Source: Microcaldota archaeon (GTDB taxonomy: Archaea; Micrarchaeota; Micrarchaeia; Anstonellales; SKW190). From it: a DNA stretch of 32,562 nucleotides. A model generated the notes under the pieces. The model had not been told where the DNA came from. It saw nothing but the letters and a program-made list of their open reading frames with translations, and did not search any database. The translations under genes and the position numbers were made by a program. The stretch's first letter is position 1. Each line of letters begins with the position of its first letter. Positions 24,120-32,412 of this stretch are shown here, piece by piece. The stretch lies in contig JAOAJI010000013.1 in assembly GCA_026414265.1 (NCBI GenBank), positions 1-32,562 of the forward strand, read 5' to 3'.

Positions 24120-24942
24120 AGCAAATACTTTGATGAATGACTACGAATACCTAAAAGTCGTTGAAGACTTTGAAAAAAACCCTCAAAGAGATATTAATGA
24201 TTTGGAGCAAGCAATAAAAGTAGTTATAGAAAGTCTAGAAAAGAGTTGCCTAACCACCATAAAAGAAATCGATTTGGAAAAGACTGCACTTATGTTGTCT
24301 GGGGGTATTGATTCTGCTTTCCTTTATCACATCTATAAGAAAAACAACATTGAAATTAAAACAATATGCGCAGGTACTAAAAAATCAAAAGACCTTGAAT
24401 TTGTCAAAAAACACTTCGATCATAATAGAATAGAGTTCATGATATTTGATCAAAATGAAAACAATTCAAAAAAAGAGTTTTTGCACATTTTTGGAAATTA
24501 TAACGATTTATTAAACCTGAGCCTTGGACTACCTTTGTACTTGATTTGTAAAAAATTAAAAAACAGATTCAAGTATCTCATACTTGGCTCAGGCACAGAG
24601 GAACTTTTTTTTGGCTACCATTATCAGCAGAGATTTCTGGAAAAAGAAATGGATATGAACAAAATCAATAAATTCCAGATCTATGAACTCAAAAACTTGC
24701 CAATAAAGGATCTAATAAGGAACAAAAAAATTTTGGACTTTTTTGACATGCAAGGTATATTGCCTTATCTAGAGAAAGGATTTGTAATGAATGCCCTAAG
24801 AATAAATCCAAAGCTAAATTCGCATGAGTTAAGAAAATTGGTTTTAAGAAAATCCGCAATACACTATGGCATAAAAGAAGAAATAGCTTTGAGGAAGAAA
24901 ATTGCTTTTCAATACGGTACTGGAATAAGAAAAATGCTGTGA
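24106..24942 (+). CDS. Asparagine-synthase-like ATP-pyrophosphatase without glutaminase domain
   Basis: The PP-loop of N-type ATP pyrophosphatases is clear: MLSGGIDSAF with SGGIDS at 65-70. GSGTEELFFGYHY at 161-173 corresponds to the GEGADELFGGY block of asparagine synthetase B, and LRKKIAFQYGTGI near the C-terminus matches the KxAxQYGSG block. It has 278 residues and lacks the N-terminal class II glutamine amidotransferase domain, so ammonia must come from elsewhere or the substrate differs. It starts inside the GH57 gene. A link to sugar or glycan amidation is possible, but asparagine synthesis from free ammonia is also possible. Confidence 0.82.
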   Translation: MEKDEANTLMNDYEYLKVVEDFEKNPQRDINDLEQAIKVVIESLEKSCLTTIKEIDLEKTALMLSGGIDSAFLYHIYKKNNIEIKTICAGTKKSKDLEFVKKHFDHNRIEFMIFDQNENNSKKEFLHIFGNYNDLLNLSLGLPLYLICKKLKNRFKYLILGSGTEELFFGYHYQQRFLEKEMDMNKINKFQIYELKNLPIKDLIRNKKILDFFDMQGILPYLEKGFVMNALRINPKLNSHELRKLVLRKSAIHYGIKEEIALRKKIAFQYGTGIRKML

Positions 24943-24954
24943 TTAATTTTTGAG

Positions 24955-25728
24955 CTATTGTTCTTCAAGAAAGTTCATTTTTCCTGCAGGCAATTTTTTA
25001 GATATGTAATCTGAGGAAAAATTATAAATTTTAGATAATTGCTGACAAAAGTCCTCTTTTTCAATATTCCCAGGAACTATAATCCTTTGCTCAATCAATT
25101 CAACTCCTGCACTATAAGGGAAAACACAGAAATCGTCTCTCAGAATACCTATCTTCAATTTGAGTTCAACGTTCTTATACCATTCTTTTTTGCCTGTTAT
25201 GATAAAAGAGCCTTTCTGCAAATACAGACCAGAAGCAGCCTTTTCTACTTGTTCAGGCAAAAATGAATACACGTCTATTACAGCACTCTTCAATTTCCAT
25301 GCGTTTGAATAACATGCAGCTATTTGGGCTGCTTGGGCTTTTTCATCTGAATCAGATTTTTTTCCTTCTTTGAGAAGGATCAAAGACGCACCAATTATAT
25401 CTGCGTGAAAAAGCAAATCGTTTGCTTTAGCAAATCTTGAAAACAATATATCGTTTTGGTGAGCGTTTCTACCTGCATAAATGACTTTATTATTAGAGGT
25501 TATGAACTTATAAAAGATATTCTGCTTGCTTTGTTCCTTTCTTTCTTTATGCTCTTTCTTTGATGGCTTGTTCTTATTAATTAGCGCTGTACGTTTAGAT
25601 TCAAGAGAATTTAGTTTCTTTTTCAGTTCCTTGAGCTCATTATACTTTTTGTCTAAATTCAGTTCTAGAGATAAATCAGGATCAAGCTCTATCTCTTTTT
25701 TCTGACCGTGATTATTTTGGAGTTGCAT
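24955..25728 (-). CDS. NFACT-R domain protein (Rqc2/NEMF-like, lacking NFACT-N)
   Basis: Related to the C-terminal half of the ribosome quality-control factor Rqc2/NEMF/RqcH. It keeps the ELDPDLSLELNLDKKYNELKELKKKLNSL linker helix (about 12-42), then a Lys-rich stretch and the NFACT-R (DUF814) domain: FYKFITSNNKVIYAGRNAHQND, LLFHADIIGASLILLK, and the SFLPEQVEKAA / GSFIITGKKEWYKN region. The NFACT-N and helix-hairpin-helix parts of the usual ~600-residue protein are absent. The ATG at 25728 is preferred because GTGAC, five bases upstream, is a ribosome site that overlaps the in-frame GTG at 25737. It converges on the asparagine-synthase-like gene and diverges from gatB. A tRNA- or RNA-binding role is likely; tail synthesis is uncertain. 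Confidence 0.87.
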   Translation of the reverse strand: MQLQNNHGQKKEIELDPDLSLELNLDKKYNELKELKKKLNSLESKRTALINKNKPSKKEHKERKEQSKQNIFYKFITSNNKVIYAGRNAHQNDILFSRFAKANDLLFHADIIGASLILLKEGKKSDSDEKAQAAQIAACYSNAWKLKSAVIDVYSFLPEQVEKAASGLYLQKGSFIITGKKEWYKNVELKLKIGILRDDFCVFPYSAGVELIEQRIIVPGNIEKEDFCQQLSKIYNFSSDYISKKLPAGKMNFLEEQ

Positions 25729-25794
25729 GAAAGTCACATAAATGAATGAAAAGTCAAATATACTATTAAAACGTTTTATGATTTAAAGGATATC

Positions 25795-27144
25795 ATGGAA
25801 CGTGATGATGTTATCATTGGTTTAGAGATTCATCTTCAACTCAATACTGAATCAAAGCTATTTTGTACTTGCTCTACTGACTACCAAAAAGAACCTAACA
25901 CCAACATCTGTGAAGTATGCACCAGCCAACCAGGAGCAAAACCAATGGCTATAAACGAGAAAGCGATAGAGTTTACAGTTAAACTTGCAAAAGCACTGAA
26001 TGCACAAGTGCTGACAGAAAAAGAGATATTCGTACAGAGAAAACACTACTTTTATCCAGATCTGCCTTCGAATTACCAGAGAACCTCTATGCCCATAGCA
26101 GTAAAAGGCAACTTAAACGGAATAAGGATCAGAGAAATTCATTTGGAAGAAGACCCAGGTAGATACGATATCAGAACAGGGTTAGTTGAATACAACAGGT
26201 GCGGCAATCCTTTGATAGAGATAGTTACTGAACCAGACTTCAAGAGCTCAGAAGAAACAAAAAAGTTCTTGGATAAATTAGCGATATTGCTAGACTACTT
26301 GGAGATAACGAGAAGAGAAGAAGGCTCGATGAGGGTAGACGCAAACATCTCTTTGAGAGGCAGTAACAGGGTAGAGATAAAAAACATAAATTCTTTTAGG
26401 GGTGTGATAACTGCTCTCAATTACGAAATAACAAGACAATCAACACTTTTGAAACAGAACATGAAAGTGGAAAGAGAGACTAGACACTTTGACGAATCAC
26501 AAGGCATAACCATAGGCTCTAGAAAAAAAGAAACTGTTGACGATTACAGGTATATACCAGACCCTGATCTAGTACCTATCTACGTTACAAAAGAATACGT
26601 TGATTCGATTCAATTACCGGAACTGCCAGAACAAAAAATCCAAAGATTGGTAGAAACTTACAAAATAAAAAGACACGATGCGGAGATCCTTGCACAAGAT
26701 AAAAACATATCTGATGTTTTTGAGAAGCTTGTAAAAGAAAACATAAATTCTGAATTGGCAGTCAAGTGGCTAAACAGAGACCTGAGGAAACAACTGAACT
26801 ACAGATCCATGAACTTCTCTGATTCTAAGCTCAAGTATTCAGACATCAAGCAGATAATTGTTCTTTTGTCTGAAAAAAAGATCCATGAAAAAATTGCTGA
26901 GCAAATGCTGATCGAATTACTTGATAAAGGCAAAACTGCTATCAAAGAAAAATTGGAAGACGAAGAGAAAATTTCAGCAATCATAGATGAAGTTCTGTTG
27001 AACAACAAAAAAGTAGTAGAAGATTACAAACAAGGCAATGAGAAAGCGTTCCACTTTTTGTTTGGACAGGTAATGAAATTGACAAAAAAATTAGCAGAGC
27101 CTAAGATAGTTGAAAAACTGCTTAAAGACAAACTCGATAAATGA
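25795..27144 (+). CDS. gatB: Aspartyl/glutamyl-tRNA amidotransferase subunit B
   Basis: Subunit of GatCAB, which amidates Asp-tRNA-Asn and/or Glu-tRNA-Gln. Blocks: VIIGLEIHLQLNT, the zinc site CTC...CEVC (between about 23 and 42), RKHYFYPDLPSNYQ, HLEEDPGRYD, NRCGNPLIEIVTEPDF and the C-terminal YqeY-like tail. Length 449 and the lack of the AspRS-like insert exclude GatE. It is followed by the nucleotidyltransferase gene after 6 nt. No gatA or gatC is in the window, so the complex is encoded at separate sites. Confidence 0.95.
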   Translation: MERDDVIIGLEIHLQLNTESKLFCTCSTDYQKEPNTNICEVCTSQPGAKPMAINEKAIEFTVKLAKALNAQVLTEKEIFVQRKHYFYPDLPSNYQRTSMPIAVKGNLNGIRIREIHLEEDPGRYDIRTGLVEYNRCGNPLIEIVTEPDFKSSEETKKFLDKLAILLDYLEITRREEGSMRVDANISLRGSNRVEIKNINSFRGVITALNYEITRQSTLLKQNMKVERETRHFDESQGITIGSRKKETVDDYRYIPDPDLVPIYVTKEYVDSIQLPELPEQKIQRLVETYKIKRHDAEILAQDKNISDVFEKLVKENINSELAVKWLNRDLRKQLNYRSMNFSDSKLKYSDIKQIIVLLSEKKIHEKIAEQMLIELLDKGKTAIKEKLEDEEKISAIIDEVLLNNKKVVEDYKQGNEKAFHFLFGQVMKLTKKLAEPKIVEKLLKDKLDK

Positions 27145-27150
27145 TTTTTT

Positions 27151-27738
27151 ATGGAGAATTCAATCATGAAAACTAGAGTTTCAGGATTAGCTAAATTAAA
27201 AAGTACTAAGTTGAAAGCTATTGATTGCTTTATCGATTTGATATCTAATCACGGCAATAAAAACTATAGGATACCAAAAAGATACCACGAATTGGTTTAT
27301 GAGAACGCTAGAGGTAATTATGAACTTAAGCCACACTTAAGAAAACTTTTCAAGGTAGGCATAACAGGAGGTAAATTCGAAATCCTGCACTATGGCCATG
27401 TGCAAATGCTGAAGAAAGCAAAAGAATTATGTGATGTTTTGATAGTGATATTAGCTAATGACGAGCTAATCAAAAAGCTTAAAAAAAGAAATCCTTTACA
27501 GAACCAAAGCGAAAGAACTGATTGTATCAAAGCCCTAAGGTATGTGGACGTTGCGTTGGTAGGCGATAGAGATCTGAACTACAAATACTTTCTTGAATTA
27601 ATTAAACCTGATATTCTATTTTATGGTTACGACCAAAAAAGAATTACAATAATCCAAGAGCTAAATTTTAAGGTCAAAGAAATCGTTTTGCCAAAATTTG
27701 GAGAGGCAAACACGACCAAAATTATCAACAATGAGTGA
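27151..27738 (+). CDS. Cytidylyltransferase-family nucleotidyltransferase (RibL/FAD-synthase-like)
   Basis: Adenylyl- or cytidylyltransferase of the HIGH-motif class. The core reads GGKFEILHYGHVQMLKKAKEL (73-93) with HYGH as the catalytic motif, VILANDE, the KKRNPLQNQSER block, and FYGYDQK (157-163). This fits archaeal FAD synthase RibL or glycerol-3-phosphate cytidylyltransferase relatives, whose usual length is about 130-150 residues. Here an extra ~66-residue N-terminal segment (including RIPKRYHELVYENARGNYEL) precedes the core. It begins 6 nt after gatB and is probably co-transcribed with it. The exact nucleotide and substrate cannot be told from sequence. Confidence 0.82.
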   Translation: MENSIMKTRVSGLAKLKSTKLKAIDCFIDLISNHGNKNYRIPKRYHELVYENARGNYELKPHLRKLFKVGITGGKFEILHYGHVQMLKKAKELCDVLIVILANDELIKKLKKRNPLQNQSERTDCIKALRYVDVALVGDRDLNYKYFLELIKPDILFYGYDQKRITIIQELNFKVKEIVLPKFGEANTTKIINNE

Positions 27739-27829
27739 AACAAAGTAATTCCAACGGTATAAAAAAGATAAGGAACTTTTTTAATAATTAAATAAAAAAT
27801 GATAATATATTTTTAAAAGAGGCAAGAAA

Positions 27830-28006
27830 ATGTCAAAAGCATGGGTTTCAGTACTGAGTGTTGTGCTTGGAATAATCGTTGGTGCAGGGATAGTGTTCAT
27901 GTGGCAAGAGTTCAGACCTGACGATGATCCGATATTTGGATATGGCGCAGGCTTGGTTGCAGCTGTTATGGTTTTCATACTATTGAGCAAGCTCAGAGGA
28001 GGATAA
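27830..28006 (+). CDS. Small two-helix membrane protein, 58 residues
   Basis: Open reading frame with two hydrophobic segments: WVSVLSVVLGIIVGAGIVFM (about 5-24) and IFGYGAGLVAAVMVFILL (about 34-51), joined by an acidic loop QEFRPDDDP and ending in KLRGG. AAGAGGCAAG precedes the ATG and AT-rich TATA-like sequence lies at 27801-27818. The hairpin form resembles many small archaeal membrane proteins of unknown role. Coding is supported by the clean hydrophobic pattern and the promoter and ribosome-site context, not by homology I can name. Confidence 0.7.
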   Translation: MSKAWVSVLSVVLGIIVGAGIVFMWQEFRPDDDPIFGYGAGLVAAVMVFILLSKLRGG

Positions 28007-28025
28007 CTAGGCTTGTAACTAAGCT

Positions 28026-28046
28026 AAACTTCTTTCATATTTTTTA
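28026..28046 (+). terminator. Possible U-rich terminator after the small membrane protein gene
   Basis: A T-rich stretch (CTTCTTTCATATTTTTTAC region) follows a small imperfect hairpin (GCTT...AAGC near 28010-28024) downstream of the stop at 28006. Confidence 0.3.
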
Positions 28047-28072
28047 CATCTATTTAAAATCTTTTTTCAGCT

Positions 28073-28085
28073 CTAATTTATTGTG
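28073..28085 (+). promoter_or_regulatory. TATA box for glyA
   Basis: CTAATTTATTGTG predicts a start near 28104 and a ~19-nt leader with GCTGGTTTT before the ATG. TCTATTTAAAATC (28049-28061) is an alternative box further upstream. Confidence 0.4.
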
Positions 28086-28122
28086 AGTATTCTTTTTTTG
28101 AAAAGACCAAAGAGCTGGTTTT

Positions 28123-29385
28123 ATGAATAATTATTATAAACACTTGGCTAGTGTAGACCAGGAAGTTTATTCGTATGTAAAAATGGAGCTTGAGCGCCAG
28201 AGAAACACTATCGGATTGATTGCAAGTGAAAACTATGCTAGTTTAGCTGTTTTGGAGGCCTTGGCAACTCCACTGAATAACAAGTACGCTGAAGGTTATC
28301 CAAACAAGAGATACTATGCAGGTAACAAGATCATAGATTCGATAGAAAGTATCGCAATAGATAGGGTAAAAAAGCTTTTTGATGCAGAACACGCAAACGT
28401 ACAACCGCATGCAGGAGCAACAGCTAACATGTCTGTTTATTTAGCCACTTTAAACTTAGGTGATAAAATATTGGCACTAGAACTCGCACACGGTGGACAT
28501 TTAACGCATGGATCAAACGTGAACTTTTCTGGAGCAGCATACAAGTTTGTTCATTATCATCTGGATAAAGAAACAGGGTTGATAGATTTTGAAGAAGTCA
28601 GAAAACTGGCTTTGGAACATAAGCCAAAAATGATATTGTGCGGATATTCAGCCTATCCTAGAAAAATAGACTTCAAAAGATTCAGAGAGATAGCTGACGA
28701 AGTCAATGCCATACTGTTTGCTGACATTGCACACATAGCAGGGTTGGTTGCTGGGAAGGCGCACGAAAATCCTTTTCCTTATGCAGACATAGTCAGCTCA
28801 ACTACACATAAAACCCTTAGAGGACCTCGAGGGGCTATAATACTTTGCAAAGAAAAGTTTGCCAAAGCAATAGACAAAGCAGTTTTTCCTGGAACTCAAG
28901 GAGGTCCTTTCGAACACTGTATAGCGGCAAAAGCAGTGTGTTTCAAGGAAGCACTGCAACCTGAATTCAAGGAATATACTAGACAAATAGTCAAAAACGC
29001 TCAAGCTATGGCTGAAGAGTTCATCAACTTAGGCTATTCCCTTGTAACGAACGGAACAGACAATCATCTGCTTTTAGTAGACCTTGTAAAAAGTAAGTTG
29101 AAAGTTTTCGGAAAGGAAGCACAAGAAAAACTAGAATCTGTTGGAATTATTTGTAACAGGAACATGGTGCCTTATGATACAAGAAGCCCTTTTGATCCTT
29201 CTGGAATAAGGCTAGGAACGCCTATGATAACAACTAGGAACATGAAGGAATCTGAAAGTAGGTACATTGCTGAACTTGTTGACAAAACACTTAAAACAGA
29301 GAGTAAGACTGAACTCGAAAGAATACATGAAAATGTTTTAGATTTGAGTAGCAAGTTCCCTTTATATAAAGATCTCGTACTGTGA
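28123..29385 (+). CDS. glyA: Serine hydroxymethyltransferase
   Basis: PLP enzyme that converts serine and tetrahydrofolate to glycine and methylene-THF. The PLP lysine is Lys230 in SSTTHKTLRGPRGA; other blocks are LIASENYAS (32-40), NKYAEGYPNKRYYAGN and VQPHAGATAN. Length is 420 residues, as in bacterial-type SHMT. It heads the folate cluster glyA-folD-folC-5-FCL, which indicates tetrahydrofolate and not tetrahydromethanopterin as its C1 carrier. FolD follows 15 nt later. Confidence 0.97.
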   Translation: MNNYYKHLASVDQEVYSYVKMELERQRNTIGLIASENYASLAVLEALATPLNNKYAEGYPNKRYYAGNKIIDSIESIAIDRVKKLFDAEHANVQPHAGATANMSVYLATLNLGDKILALELAHGGHLTHGSNVNFSGAAYKFVHYHLDKETGLIDFEEVRKLALEHKPKMILCGYSAYPRKIDFKRFREIADEVNAILFADIAHIAGLVAGKAHENPFPYADIVSSTTHKTLRGPRGAIILCKEKFAKAIDKAVFPGTQGGPFEHCIAAKAVCFKEALQPEFKEYTRQIVKNAQAMAEEFINLGYSLVTNGTDNHLLLVDLVKSKLKVFGKEAQEKLESVGIICNRNMVPYDTRSPFDPSGIRLGTPMITTRNMKESESRYIAELVDKTLKTESKTELERIHENVLDLSSKFPLYKDLVL

Positions 29386-29400
29386 TAAGAATTGATTGCT

Positions 29401-30264
29401 ATGACTGGCAAACAAAATAATGACAAAACAAAAAGTTTAGTTTTGAGCAGTAAAGAGTTGTATAACAAAGGACTAAATGAATTAAAAAGTTTGATAAATG
29501 AAAAAGAAATAGAACCGAGGTTAGACATTATTTTCATAGGAAATAACAAAGAATCAGAAGTTTATGTCAATCACAAAGTAATTGCTGGGAAAAAAATAGG
29601 CATAGATGTAATCATTCACAGATTCGATGAAGATGCTAAACAAAAAGAGGTTGTTGATAGTATAAAAGAAATTAATCAAATGAATGAAAACCATGGAATA
29701 ATCGTACAACTACCTGTTCCAAAAACCTTGAACCAATTTGAGCTGATTAATCTCATTGACCCGAAAAAAGACGTTGATGGAATTTCTTCTACTAATCTAG
29801 GACTACTTGTACAAGACAAGCCTTACCATTATCCATGCACACCAAAAGGAGTTGTAGATTTGTTGAAGCATTACAATGTTGCTCTGGAAGGAGCTAACGT
29901 ATGCGTAATAAATAGAAGTATAATTGTTGGGAAACCTTTGTTACATATGCTCCTGAACGAAAACGCAAGTGTTACTCTATGCCATTCAAAGACCAAAAAC
30001 TTGAAAGAAATAACTAATAAATCTGACATCGTAGTCTGTGCTATCGGAAAACCGAAGTTCTTCAATAGGTCTTATTTTAATAAAGATACTATTGTGATTG
30101 ATGTAGGTATTAACAGAATCGATAATGAAATTTGCGGAGATGTAGATTTCGATGACGTTATGAACCATGTTAAAGGGATTACCCCTGTACCTGGAGGAAT
30201 CGGTAAACTGACAGTCCTCAATTTGCTGAAAAATACCGTTAGTGCATGCATGATGCTGAATTAA
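29401..30264 (+). CDS. folD: Methylene-THF dehydrogenase / methenyl-THF cyclohydrolase
   Basis: Bifunctional oxidation and hydrolysis of methylene-THF to 10-formyl-THF, NADP-dependent in most members. Blocks: YVNHKVIAGKKIGI with the catalytic YxxxK, VQLPVPK, KDVDGISSTNLG, PCTPKGVVDLL, the nucleotide-binding INRSIIVGKPL, and KGITPVPGGIGKLTVLNLL at the C-terminus. The canonical GRSxxVGxP loop reads NRSIIVGKP. The ATG at 29401 is preferred over an upstream TTG at 29392 because TTGAT just before it looks like a ribosome site. It lies 15 nt after glyA and is probably co-transcribed with it. Length is 287 residues, normal. Confidence 0.96.
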   Translation: MTGKQNNDKTKSLVLSSKELYNKGLNELKSLINEKEIEPRLDIIFIGNNKESEVYVNHKVIAGKKIGIDVIIHRFDEDAKQKEVVDSIKEINQMNENHGIIVQLPVPKTLNQFELINLIDPKKDVDGISSTNLGLLVQDKPYHYPCTPKGVVDLLKHYNVALEGANVCVINRSIIVGKPLLHMLLNENASVTLCHSKTKNLKEITNKSDIVVCAIGKPKFFNRSYFNKDTIVIDVGINRIDNEICGDVDFDDVMNHVKGITPVPGGIGKLTVLNLLKNTVSACMMLN

Positions 30265-30310
30265 TAATTCGCAGAAGGATTTGTAATATTTTTGTTATTA
30301 TTTGATCCTT

Positions 30311-31756
30311 ATGAAAGAGTGTGGCTCTTTTTCCAGACAAAACGTTTACACGTTCAGATACTATGAGAATTACCACGAATGGGATGAGAAATCCTTTGTA
30401 GAGCTCCTGGAACTCAACAGCATAAAAAAAACCAAAATATCGCATTACGAAACTTTGGAGTTCCTGAAATCGATTGGAGCCCCAAACGAAAAATTGGATT
30501 GCATTCACATAGCAGGCACGAATGGAAAAGGGAGTGTGGTGTCTTTTTGTACATACGCACTTCTGGAAAAAGGATTGAAAGTAGGTACTTTCATATCCCC
30601 ACACGTAATGGACTACAGGGAAAGATTTCTTGTTAATGGAAAACTCTATGACGGTAATGTCATACTACAAGAGTTTAAGAACCTGTTAGAATACAAACCT
30701 AAAAACCTGACAAAGTTTGAACTAATGACAGCATTTGCCTTCTATCTTTTTGACAAACTCAGAGTTGACATAGGAGTCATAGAAACAGGCATGGGAGGTA
30801 GATTAGATGCTACTAGAGTATGTAAACCTATAATTAGTGTTATAACTGGCATAGGCTTTGACCACATGCAGTACTTAGGGAATACTTACGAAGAAATCAC
30901 ATATGAAAAGATTAATATCGGCAGAGAAAACGTGCCTATGATCATAAATTCAAGCAATGAAAATGTCAGATTGGTTGCAAGAAATTTCTGCTCTAAGAAC
31001 AGAATACCTCTGAGATTTGTCGATTATGTTTACAAAATAGTAGAGCACGATTATGAAAAATTAAGTGTTGAATATGAATTCGAAGACAGAACTATTGAAC
31101 TGCAAACCCATATGATAGGCACTTATAATGTGAATAACATGGCTACAGCATACTTTGCACTGAAAGATATGCTAAGTGAAGAATGCATCAAAAAAGGTTT
31201 TAGGAAAGCGTTTATCCCTATTAGAATGCAAATAGAATACGTGAATGGAAAACTAATAGTTATAGATGCTGCACACAATCAAGACGGGATAAAGAGTTTC
31301 GTTAAATGCATAGAAGATTTGGAAAATTTTTTTCAGAATAGCGGGAAGACAGAAATAAGTAATAAGAATATGTATAACAATAAAAAAAATGAATACTTTA
31401 AAAAGTATCAAACAAAAAGAATCGGGCTGATCTTCAATACCAAATTTAATAAAGACTACGTGTCTATGACTTATGAACTTATAAACTTGATAAAGAAGAG
31501 AAACATTGTAAATGTTTGCATACCAGATTTTTCAAAAGGCTTGGAAATAGAGAAAGTAAATGAAATAGAGAAAATGATAAAAAGCAATGCAACTAAAGTG
31601 AATGTTTTGAAATTTGAAAATATTTCATCTGCATTTAAATTTCTAATTGCTGATAATACAATAGAAGAAATTTACGTTACTGGTTCAATTTACATGATAG
31701 GGGAATTGTTTGCAGAAACACTCAACAAAAAAATAACGTGGAAAGAACAGGATTAG
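30311..31756 (+). CDS. folC: Folylpolyglutamate synthase / dihydrofolate synthase (Mur-ligase family)
   Basis: Adds glutamates to folate. Mur-ligase blocks: HIAGTNGKGSV with the P-loop at 69-75, ISPHVMDYRERF, ETGMGGRLDATR, VITGIGFDHMQYLG and IDAAHNQDGI. The protein is 481 residues from the ATG at 30311, a bit longer than the usual ~430, partly from an Asn/Lys-rich loop at about 339-369. The ATG is preferred over an upstream TTG at 30302; a TATA-like element at 30284-30294 would make it leaderless. It follows folD after 46 nt on the same strand. Confidence 0.94.
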   Translation: MKECGSFSRQNVYTFRYYENYHEWDEKSFVELLELNSIKKTKISHYETLEFLKSIGAPNEKLDCIHIAGTNGKGSVVSFCTYALLEKGLKVGTFISPHVMDYRERFLVNGKLYDGNVILQEFKNLLEYKPKNLTKFELMTAFAFYLFDKLRVDIGVIETGMGGRLDATRVCKPIISVITGIGFDHMQYLGNTYEEITYEKINIGRENVPMIINSSNENVRLVARNFCSKNRIPLRFVDYVYKIVEHDYEKLSVEYEFEDRTIELQTHMIGTYNVNNMATAYFALKDMLSEECIKKGFRKAFIPIRMQIEYVNGKLIVIDAAHNQDGIKSFVKCIEDLENFFQNSGKTEISNKNMYNNKKNEYFKKYQTKRIGLIFNTKFNKDYVSMTYELINLIKKRNIVNVCIPDFSKGLEIEKVNEIEKMIKSNATKVNVLKFENISSAFKFLIADNTIEEIYVTGSIYMIGELFAETLNKKITWKEQD

Positions 31757-31776
31757 TGCCTTTGGAAATGAAATGA

Positions 31777-31787
31777 TTATATTAAAT
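31777..31787 (+). promoter_or_regulatory. TATA box for the 5-formyl-THF cyclo-ligase gene
   Basis: TTATATTAAAT predicts a start near 31809. GTGAT at 31805-31809, three bases before the ATG, would then be only at the very 5' end of the message, so the exact start of transcription is uncertain. Confidence 0.4.
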
Positions 31788-31812
31788 TACTTAGCCAAGT
31801 TTATGTGATTTT

Positions 31813-32352
31813 ATGAACATCTCTTTGGCAAAGAACCACATAAGGCAATTAGCCAAAAAACGAATAGAAGAATTTTTCGATAATAACAATAGAATCGATG
31901 CAGATAATAGAATAGTAAATAGATTAACTTCTGCTCAACTCTACAAAAACGCCAAAACAATATTTTCATTCTATCCTATGCATCACGAACCTATGATAAC
32001 TGAAATCTTCAAAGACAAAAAGAAAGATTTTTACTATCCAAAGATCAGCGGAGAAAAGCTGTTGGTCGGCACTGGGAAACTTTCTCCAGGCAAGTTCGGC
32101 CTATACGAACCTGTTATAGTCACTAACGTTTATGAGTTTGATCTAATTCTTGTACCTGCTATGGCTTATGACATTCATTTCAACAGACTCGGTAGAGGCC
32201 TAGGTTACTTTGACAGGTTTCTCAAAACTGCTAAAGGTTTCAAACTAGGTATCTGCTATGACGTGCAGGTTTTCGCTTCCATACCTGTTGAAGAGCACGA
32301 TGAAAAAGTTGACGGTATTCTGACAGAAAAAAGGTTTTTGACAAATAAGTAA
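31813..32352 (+). CDS. 5-formyltetrahydrofolate cyclo-ligase
   Basis: Converts 5-formyl-THF to methenyl-THF with ATP, returning a stored or inhibitory folate to the pool. The signature GRGLGYFDRFL and the FDLILVPAMAYD strand before it are clear, with LAKNHIRQLAKKR at the N-terminus supplying the ATP-binding basic residues and the C-terminal HDEKVDGILTEK. Length is 179 residues, normal. It completes the folate cluster. It is followed by a T7 tract before the convergent aIF2 gamma gene. Confidence 0.94.
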   Translation: MNISLAKNHIRQLAKKRIEEFFDNNNRIDADNRIVNRLTSAQLYKNAKTIFSFYPMHHEPMITEIFKDKKKDFYYPKISGEKLLVGTGKLSPGKFGLYEPVIVTNVYEFDLILVPAMAYDIHFNRLGRGLGYFDRFLKTAKGFKLGICYDVQVFASIPVEEHDEKVDGILTEKRFLTNK

Positions 32353-32390
32353 AAAACAAAAATTCGATCTATGTGTGACTTCTATCCTAC

Positions 32391-32397
32391 TTTTTTT
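32391..32397 (+). terminator. Possible U-tract terminator after the 5-FCL gene
   Basis: Seven T residues 39 nt after the stop, in a 60-nt gap between convergent genes. No strong hairpin is seen. Confidence 0.35.
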
Positions 32398-32412
32398 AGC
32401 CTATTTGTTAAA

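Noticed and set aside
25795-27144. GatE instead of GatB
   Set aside because: At 449 residues there is no AspRS-like insert domain and the length is far below that of GatE.
29172-29549. Minus-strand open frame spanning the glyA-folD junction
   Set aside because: Antisense to two clear genes with intact family motifs, and its composition is that of a reversed coding sequence.
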